This document shows positions 1-9,000 of a stretch of 64,000 nucleotides of DNA, in pieces; positions within the stretch are counted from its first letter, which is position 1, and each line of letters begins with the position of its first letter. This DNA is from Nodosilinea sp. LEGE 06152 (lineage in GTDB: Bacteria > Cyanobacteriota > Cyanobacteriia > Phormidesmidales > Phormidesmidaceae): the NCBI RefSeq assembly GCF_015207525.1, contig NZ_JADEWR010000021.1:7124-71123 (forward strand), written 5' to 3'. The notes under the pieces are model-generated. The model did no database searches. It was not told the origin of the DNA and saw only the letters and a list, made by a program, of their open reading frames with translations. A program made the translations under genes and the position numbers.

Positions 1-41
1 CCCGGTCTTTACGAACCTGTGCGAGAGCTATCCGCGAGGGT

Positions 42-3000
42 CTACGCGAGGCTGGCGGCGAAGTTTTGGCCGACCTCCTCTCCACTCAGGGCGCGGTTGT
101 AGATGGCGACCAGGTGGTACTCACCCAGCCAGGGGCGATCGCCCGTCAGCTCATTACCTAACGCTAGGCGAAAGGCCGCATCCCAGTTAGACAGATCGCC
201 GTCGATGGCAGCGCTCTGCTGCGGTTGCCCGTTGATATAGAAGGTGGCAACGCCAGCGCGATCGCGGGTGTAGACCAAATGGGTGAGCTGGTTGAGGCTG
301 ACCTGACCCGCTTCTAGCACCTTGGCATCGCCATTGCTCCTCGTCGTGGTGGTGCGCAGGCGGGTCACATACTTATTATTGCCCTGCCCCAGGGTGACGT
401 TGCGGTTGTCGGTATTGGCTGAGAGGGTGACAATCCGCGCTGGCAGCTGGCTGTAGGTTACCTGGGCAGGTTTAACCCAGGCTTCTACCGTTAGGGACTG
501 GCTGCGCTGAATGGCCTGACTAAGCCGGGTGGCGGGGCCACTGGTGGCCAGCAGACTAGGCTGCTGCAGGGCAATACCCTGGCTCTGGGGTAGCCGCGCG
601 ATCGCGCCATTCACCAGAGTTAGATCCAGCGCTGGCTGCAGCCCGGACTGGTCGCGGATGGCGTTGCCGGTGCCCTCCCGGAAATCGTAGAGGGCTTGAA
701 TGCCGGTCACCACCCGCTGGGAGACGATGACCCGAACGGTGTCGCGCCCGGTCAGCCGTCCGTCGCTGGCGCTCAGCTCCAGCACGTAGGTGCCCGCCTG
801 GGAGAACTCAGCCTGGGCGGTGGCCTTCTTGACATTCTTAAGCACCGCCGAGGTAGGGCCACTGAGCTGTTTCCAGAGCAGAGTCGGGCTGCCAGCGGGA
901 AGGCCGTCGTCTTGCACAGTGCCTGACAGAGTGGCGATCGCCTTGGGCGTTGAGCCATCGGTGGCGACGGGTAGACTTAGCACCTGGTCGGCCCCCGCAT
1001 CGACTACGGGGGGCTGGTTCACCCGAATGGTGACGTCGTCGTGGGTGGCGATCGCGCCGTCGTTTGCCGTTAGCCGCAGCACGTACTCGCCGCCCTGGGA
1101 GAACCGGGCCGTGGTGATATCGCTGGTGGCATTGGCAAAGGTGACCGTGCCGGGGCCGCTGACCCGACTCCAGGTGAGGGCCACACGACCGGGCTGCAGG
1201 GGGAAGCCGTCGTCACTGACGGTGCCATCGAGTTCGGCCAGAGCTGGAAAGTCGATACTCTGATCGAGTCCGGCGTCGACCACCGGAGCCTGGTTGGCGG
1301 TGATGGCCACCTCGCGGCTGGCGGCGAGTTCTCCGTTGCTAACGGTGAGCCGCAGAACGTACTCGCCGCTGGTGCGGAAGGTGACGGTAGTGGTGGGAGC
1401 CTCCTCATCGCCAAAGTCAACCGGTTCAGGGCCACTGACCAGGCTCCACTTGGCGGTTAAGGTACCCGCCGGATCGGCCAGACCGGTATCGACTATGTCA
1501 CCCTGGAGCGCAGCGGGGGCGGGCAGGTTGACCAGGGGATCAGCACTGGCCCGGATGGTGGGAGCTTTGTTGGCGTGAACGGTAATATCGGCCACGGTGG
1601 ACAGCAGCCCGTTGTTGGCGGTCAGTCGCAGCACGTAGGTGCCGCTTTCGGAGAACTGCGCGGTGGTGTTGGCCAGGGTGCGATCGCCAAAGGAAACCGT
1701 GCCAGGCCCGCTGAGCTGACTCCAGAGCAGGGTGAGACGTCCCTGCTGAGGATTGCCTAGACCGCTTTGTACCTCAGCCGTTAGCTGTGCCCGATTGGGC
1801 AACTGCACGACGAGCGTGTCGGCAGCGGTGATAATTGGCGCGTGGTTGAGGATAACCTGCACCTCATCGCTAATGGACTGGGCCTCGTCGCCCACCGTTA
1901 GGCGCAGGGTATAGACGCCCGCTACTTTGAAGGGTTTACCGTCGTGGTCGGTGGTGCCGGGGGCGGTAAAGCTAACCGTTGGCTCCAGGCTAGCTGGGTC
2001 GCTAAAGGCGACCGGGGCGGGGCCGCTGGGCTGGCTCCACAGCACCGAGAGATCGCTGTTGAGCAGTTGGTCGTCGACCGCAGTTCCCCTGAGCAAGAGG
2101 GGGCCGGGGAAGGTGACCACCTGGTCGGTACCGGCAGAGATCACCGGGGCCAGGTTGGCGTCGGCACCCACCTCAAAGTTGGTGGCAATTTCGGCGGCGG
2201 TGAGGGCGCTGCTGTAGAGGGCCACTAGGTGAAAGTCGCCCAGCCAGGCGCGCTCTTGACTCAGGGGATCGCCCAGCTCATTGCCCAGCGATAGGGCAAA
2301 GCTGTCGTCCCAGTTGGCCAAGCTACCGCCGATCGCTCGCTGGGCCACTACCTTACCGTTGATGTAAAGGCGGGTTTGACCGCTGGCTTCGCGGGTGCAG
2401 ACCACGTGGGTGAGGGTGCCGGGGGTGAGGGTACCGCCCGCTAGAGCGCGATCGCTGGCATTTCCATTCGTCTCGCTGGTGCGCACCCCAACGTGAATTT
2501 GGCTGCCGGTCTGACCCAAGATCAGGTTGCGGGCACTGGCCCCACTCGACAGGGTGAGAATGCGCCCCAGGCCGGGCTGGTTTGCCTGCGATGGGTTGAT
2601 CCAGGCCTCCAGGGTAAACTCGCCGCTGGCTTTGATAGCGCCAATCAGGCGGCTGGTGCTGGCGCTGGTCAGGCGAGCGGGTTCCTTGAGCGCCAGGGCA
2701 AAGGGGGTAGTTTCGCCCTGTACTGTGAGCGGTGTGGGTTGACCGGCGATCGCCAGATCCACCGGCACCCCAACACCAGCGACATCGCGTACGGTGTTGC
2801 CCCCGTTGGCCAAACTGTCAGCGAAGCTGTACAGGCTGAGCAGGCCGCGGTTAATGCGTGCCCCTACAAACACCTGGAGGTCGTCGCTGTGGCTGAGCAC
2901 ACCGCTAGCGGTGATCGTCTCTGCCGTCAGGCGCAGCAGGTAGACGCCGCTGGCGGTGAAGGTGGCGTCAGTGCGCAGGGCATCTTCATCGTAGAAGGTG

Positions 3001-6000
3001 ACAATGCCGGGGCCGCTGATCGCTTCCCAACGGGTGGTCAGGGCTTGGGTGGTCGTATCGCCCCGCCCATCCCGCACCAGCTCGCCCAGCAGCTCCAGGG
3101 GCTGGCGAAAGCCAATTTCCTGGTCATTTCCAGCACGCACCAGCGGCGATTGGTTAACCAAAACGTTGAGGGTTTCGGTTGTAGACAGGGTGCCATCGCT
3201 GGCGGTGAGGCTGAGCCGGTAGCGGCCAATGTCGCTGAAGCTGGCGATCGCAACCGGGCTGTGGCGATCGACAAAGCTGACGGTGGCCCCAGCGGGCTGC
3301 GACTCTACCGCCCAGGTGACGAAGATGGCGTCGGACGCGAGGCGATCGTCGGCCACCGAACCGGGCAGGGTAGCCTGCACCGCCTCATCCTCGAGGCGCA
3401 GGGTTTGGCTGCGGCCCACTCGCACCACGGGGGCAGCGTTGGGGGCGCGCTCGCCCTCTAGCAGAGCGGTGAGTTCGGGGCTGTCGGGCAGGCTGGTGGT
3501 TTCGCTAACGCCGTAGAACAGCCGCATAAATTCGGTAATGGTAGCCGCGTGGGGTTGCAGCTCCGGCATAAAGGTGGCAATGGTGTCGTGCACCGCCTGC
3601 GAAAATTCGCCAAAGTCGTCAACCTTGTCGGCCACAAAGGGGTCGAGCCGCTTGATCAGCTCAAAGTTGCTGTCGATGCTCAGCTCCCGCATCTTGGCCT
3701 CTAGCGCCGGTAAGGGCTTAGTGCTGCCGATTGGGGGCAGCACCCGGCTGATAAAGGTAACCCGGTGGAAAATGCGCCAGCAGGGAGGCTTGGTGCCGGG
3801 GCCTTTGTTGGCGTCGCGCAGGCCGCGCAGGGCCAGGGCGTTGGCGTCGGTGCTTTGCTCTAGCCAGATCGGGTCAACCACCTGACTAAAGAAGTGGTCG
3901 AAGTGGTCGGCCTGGGGCTCTAGATAAAAGGTCATAAACCGATAGGCATCGACCCGGCCAGGATGGCGCAGAGCCTTGGGAGTGAGGGGGTTGCTGTTGT
4001 CGAACAGCACATTCCCTGCTGCATCGCGCAGAAAGACATCGCGCTCTACATTGTCGACGCTAACATCGACCGAGAAGGCATTCTCAGACTGCACGCTCTT
4101 GTTGGCCTGCACATTCAGCCGACCGCCAAACAACGCCTCAAAGCCGAACTTAAAGCCCACGCCGCCGATCGCCACGCTGAGGTCAGCGAAGGCTCCGGCC
4201 AAGCCCTTAAAGGCGTAGGAGCCGCCGTAGCTCTCCTGCACGACATCCATGGTTTCCTGGGTTTCGGCAAACAGGCCGCCATCGGCGGTCCAAACGTAGG
4301 TGTTGGCCAGGTTGCGCTTCTCCAGCCGTGGCAGGTTGTCGAGGACTTCCTCACTGCCCAGGTCGCCCTTTTGGTCAAATAAGACGTTTTGGCGACGACC
4401 CACCGCACTCGCATCGTACTGGTCGTAGTAGGCCCGCACCCGCTCCTCTTCGCGCTGGATGCGCTGCTTGAGGGCAAAGGCTTCGACCGGCTTATAGAAG
4501 CTGCTGTCGTTGCTGTAGGTGAGGGCGTTGGGGTAGGCGGGGTCTGGCGTGAAGCCGACTTTGCCGTCGAGGGTGCCCTGCTTGGTGTACTGCGGGTTGA
4601 GGGGGAAGTTAATGATATTGCGATCGGGCGGAATGTCGGGGTTGGGGCGCATTTGGTACGACACCAGGGCGCTGTTGTGCTTGAGCCTGAGGGCAAACAC
4701 GTCGGCGGTTTGCGACTGCACCAGGGCAAAGCCCATGTTTTCTGGCACAAACCGACGACCGACATCGCCAAAGGCCACTGCGTTGGGGGGTTCGACAAAG
4801 CCCTGGAGCTGCTGCTTGCTGGAGAGGCTGTTGGCTAGTTCCAGGCTGGTGCTGCCAGCGCTGAGCCAGCCCAGGGAATGCTCAAATTTGGCCCTGAGAC
4901 CAAAGGAGCCATCGGTATCGGTGGAATCGACCACCAGGCCAATGCCAGCGGCAGTCTTGATCTTGGTAAGTAGCCCGGCTGTCAGCTCAAAGGTAGAGTC
5001 AAAGCCGTTTTCTTTCTCGGCTGAGAAGGTGAAGTTGGTTTTGCTGGCCTGCTTCAGCTCCACAGAGCTGGCCCCGTTGTAGTCGGCAAATTCGCCCAGC
5101 ACGACGCTGGTGCTGGTAAGGTTTTCGCCAGGAACCGGCGGTGCCCCTTCAATAAAGCCAATTAGCTGTGGGGCAAACTGCACCTGACCGACCCACTCGG
5201 TCACCAGTTCACCCACCTTAAACCCGGTGATTAGCTCCCACTGGCCGTCTTTGATCAGGCCGTAGCAGCGCTTGTAGATGCCGAACAGGTTGCCATCGAC
5301 ATCGGTTTGCAGGTCACCGTACTCCTGCACGGCAGGCGGGCTCTGGAGGCGATCGCTGAAGGGCGTTCTCACCCCGGCTAGAGCGCTGCGCACCTGGGGT
5401 GTGTCTTCGCCAATGGGGGCGGTGGAGAGCACAAACTCGGTGCCGTGGGTCACCAGCTTATTGTTTAGCAGGGAGTAGTCGGCCAGAACATCGGGCTGAT
5501 TTGTGTCGAAGGGGTAGTAGGCAATCAGGTCTTCGCGGTTGTCGAGGAACTGCTCGTTTTCGCCCAGCAGGCGGCGGAACAGATTGTCTTGAACCTGCTC
5601 TAGAGTGCGGGCGGTGCGCCAGATGCGCACTTCTTCTAGCTCGCCCTGGAAGCATTCTTGAATTTGACCACCGCGCTGAAGGCCGCCCAGGGTGAACTGG
5701 GCCTCGGTGGCGAGCAGGGCGGCGCGGTCGCCCGCTGGCACCAGTTCGCTGGCCATTAGCTGCCCGTTACGGTATAGCACCAGCTGCGACCCGCTGGGGT
5801 TGGGGTCTTTGACCCACTGCACGCCGCCTTTAAAGCGGGCATGGCTGCCGCCCTTCGAGTCAAAGGCGAGGGTACCTTCCGCCTCTTCAAACTGCCACCA
5901 GGAGAGCAGCCCTTTTTCGCCGCCCTGAATCGTGGGCTTGAGGCTGCCCGCTTCTAGAGCCAAATTCCAGAGGCGAATTTCGGCCAGGGTGCCGTCTAGG

Positions 6001-9000
6001 GGCGCGATCGCCTGCCCGTTCTCAAACACTCGGCGGGTCTGCGTCAGCCGGTTGGCGTCTCGCTCTAGCTCGGCGGCGCTGGCCTCGATACCGGCGGCCT
6101 GGGCAATCAAAACCGCCTGCTGGGGTGCAAACAGCTTGCCACTGCGAACCAGCAAAGCCGAGAACGATAGCGCTACCCCGTTAATGCTGTCTAAGTCGCT
6201 GCCGCCGTGGCGCAGGGAGGCCAGGGCAAAGCCCGAGCCAAACTCCAGGGGCGCATTGCTGCTGCCAATATCCACTGGCTGCTGGGGCTGTCCGGCATTG
6301 AAGCCGGGGCTGGGGCTGTCCTCATTACGGCTGTCTTCTACTCGGGGTTTGCCGCTGGTGTCGCTGCCCGTTTTTTTGTACTCAAACAGGCCGTAGGGTC
6401 GACCGCCGGGGGTGTTGGCCTGGCCATCCACAAAGAACTGAATCACGTCCCAAGACACCACATCGACCCCCGTTTGCTGGTCGTCGTTGTTGCGCACCGG
6501 GCTGGTAATGCTGTGGCGCTTGCGGGTCACGGTGACGGTGTGGAACTCGGTGGGGCGAGCGATCGGCTCGGAGACAAACAGGTGCTTGTTGCCCTTGACA
6601 TCCTCAAAGGCGAAGACGGCGCGCCCGGCGGGGTTGAGGTACAGGGCGTAGGGCACGTGCTGCTCGGGGTCTTCGGCGGTGCTGATTTTGCCCTTGGTGA
6701 GCAGGGCGCGGGGCTGGCTCAGGTCGTTGACCTTAAAGGCCACCTCCAGCGTGAGGTCGCGGTTGAGGTCGAGGGTGAGATCTTTACCCGCATCTAAAAA
6801 CGTGGTGGACTGGCCGTCGAGCCGCACCCCGTAGGACTGGTTAAACGCCACGGCCAGGTGGTTCCAGTTGCCTGCCGCAATTTTTTGCGAGGCCTGCACC
6901 AGCTGCTCGCCCACTCCGGCAAATACCGAGTAGGCGGGCATGGGCGACTCGATCGCCTGGGGGTTGCCCACCAGGGTGCCGTGATGGCCAAAGCGAGAGT
7001 GGTCGGTGGCTCGCCGGTTGCCAAAGTCGTCAAAGCGCCAGCAGGCTACCAGGTCGGTTTCGTTGCCGCTGATCTCGCGAGCCATGTCGGCGGCGATGTC
7101 GCTCTGGGTGCGGCCCCGCTTCCAGACTCGGGCTTCGGCGATCGCGCCGCTCAAAATGCGGCTGCTGATGGCCGGGTGAGACCCCAGTCCCCAATCTGCT
7201 GCAACCTGAATGGCCCCCACCGTTGCGGCCTGCTCGCCAATGGCAATGCCGTTGCGATACAGCCGCCAGTGGCTGCCGTCGTAAACCCCGGCCAGGTGCA
7301 CCCAGGCTGCCCCGGTGCGATCGGCGGCGGGCATGACCACAGAAACCTGATGAACGCTGCTGGTGCTTTGACAGCCAGCCTCATAGCGACCGTTATTGAG
7401 CCGCAGGTAAACCTGGTCGCCGTCGGCGTTGCCGTGCACGATGATGTTGCCGTTGTTTTCGTCCTTGGCGGGTTTGACCCAGGCCTCTAGGGTAATTACC
7501 CCGGCAAAGTTGAGGTGGTCAGCGGCGCGAATGTGAACGACATCAGTGCTGCCGTTGAGCTGAATGGCGGTACTCAACTCCTCGCGCTTGAGGCCCAGCA
7601 GGTAGGGGGTGCCGGTAGTACTGGGCTGGGGCTGGTAGTGCAGAACCCGCGATCGCAGGTTGGCCTCGGCAATTTGGCCGGGCCGCACCCAGGCTTCGAG
7701 GGTGAGATCATCCTTGGGCGAGAGCTGGCGCAGCTGCTGGCCAAATGCGGCGGGGGTATCAGCTTCTAGCCGGGCGTAGCTATCCTTGCCATTGAAGGCG
7801 TAGGTGTGACCCGGAGCTTCGGCCACCCAGCGGCTGGTGAGTGTAATGCCGCTGCGCACGGTGCCGTTCTTTACCCCCTGTCCGGCCCCGTTGGCAATAA
7901 AGGCCAATAGCCGCGAACCCGAGGACAAATCGACACCGGCCTGGGTGGTGCTGGCCTGCACCTCGTAGTCATACTCCAGAAAGAAGATCGGCAGCGGCTC
8001 GGGGCCGGGATTGGCCAATCCAGCGGCGCGAATGCTCAGCTCCGTTTTCCCCTGATCTACGCCAGCGGTGAGAGTAGCCTTGAGGTCGCCAATGAACAGG
8101 GTAGACCCAGCGGGCAGCGAGCGGTGAATGCCCCCGGCTACCGTCACGGTTTCGGCCCGACCTGCGGTGACGGTGAGTTTGCCGCGACCGACAAAGGTGC
8201 GATCGCCCGCCAGCCCATTCAGCACCTTGGCAAAGCCCTGGGGATGCCGCGGCACCTGCCGCCAGGTTTCCTCAATGGTTTGATCGCCCGCTTTCATCGT
8301 TAGGGTAACGGTACAGGTAAAGGCGGTTTCGGAGTCAGCGACATCCACGCGAATGCGGTCCATTTCGGCCTCGGTGGAGCGGGCAAAACCAACCACGGCT
8401 TCTGCCCCCAGGGCGTCGTTGAGGGTGTAGCGAGCCCGCTGGGTGAGGGTTTTGTAGTAGGCAACAAAGAACTGGTCGTCGGCACCTCTAAAGTACATCG
8501 CCACGTTGCCCACGGCGCTGTCAAACAGCAGCGGGGTATCGTCTGACCAGGCAAAGGCCAGCAGCCCGCCCGCGATCGATAGGCCGCTGGCATCGCTGTG
8601 CACCACCGACATGGCAGCGGCAAAGCCTTTGTTTAGAAGAGTTTGCAGGGCGGCCAGGGTGGTGCGATCGCTGGTTACGGCCTGCTCTAGCTGTCGCCGC
8701 TGGCGGTCTAGGTCGGCACGCAGCGTGTCGATATTGGCGCGAATGGTGGTCAGCTCGCCCAGCAGAGTGGCGAGGTCGATAGCCAGGGAGTCGAGCGATT
8801 TCTGCAGCGCTTCGCAATGGGTACGAAAGTCTTTGTTTTCAGAGATATCTAGACTGGAGATGCGATCGTTGTAGTCGCCACCGACAAAATCGGTGGTTTC
8901 GGTAAACGGTTCGGCAAACCCCTTGTCTTGGCCATTGTTGCGGTTGGCGTGCTGGTAAGCCGTCACCTGCAGGGCCGGAATCGACAGCCGCCGCCCCCGA

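Noticed and set aside
2493..3461. Long plus-strand open frame of 322 codons antisense to the giant gene
   Set aside because: It is one of many antisense frames caused by high G+C in the giant gene; its protein has no recognisable features, and the minus-strand frame carries clear PKD and LamG domains.
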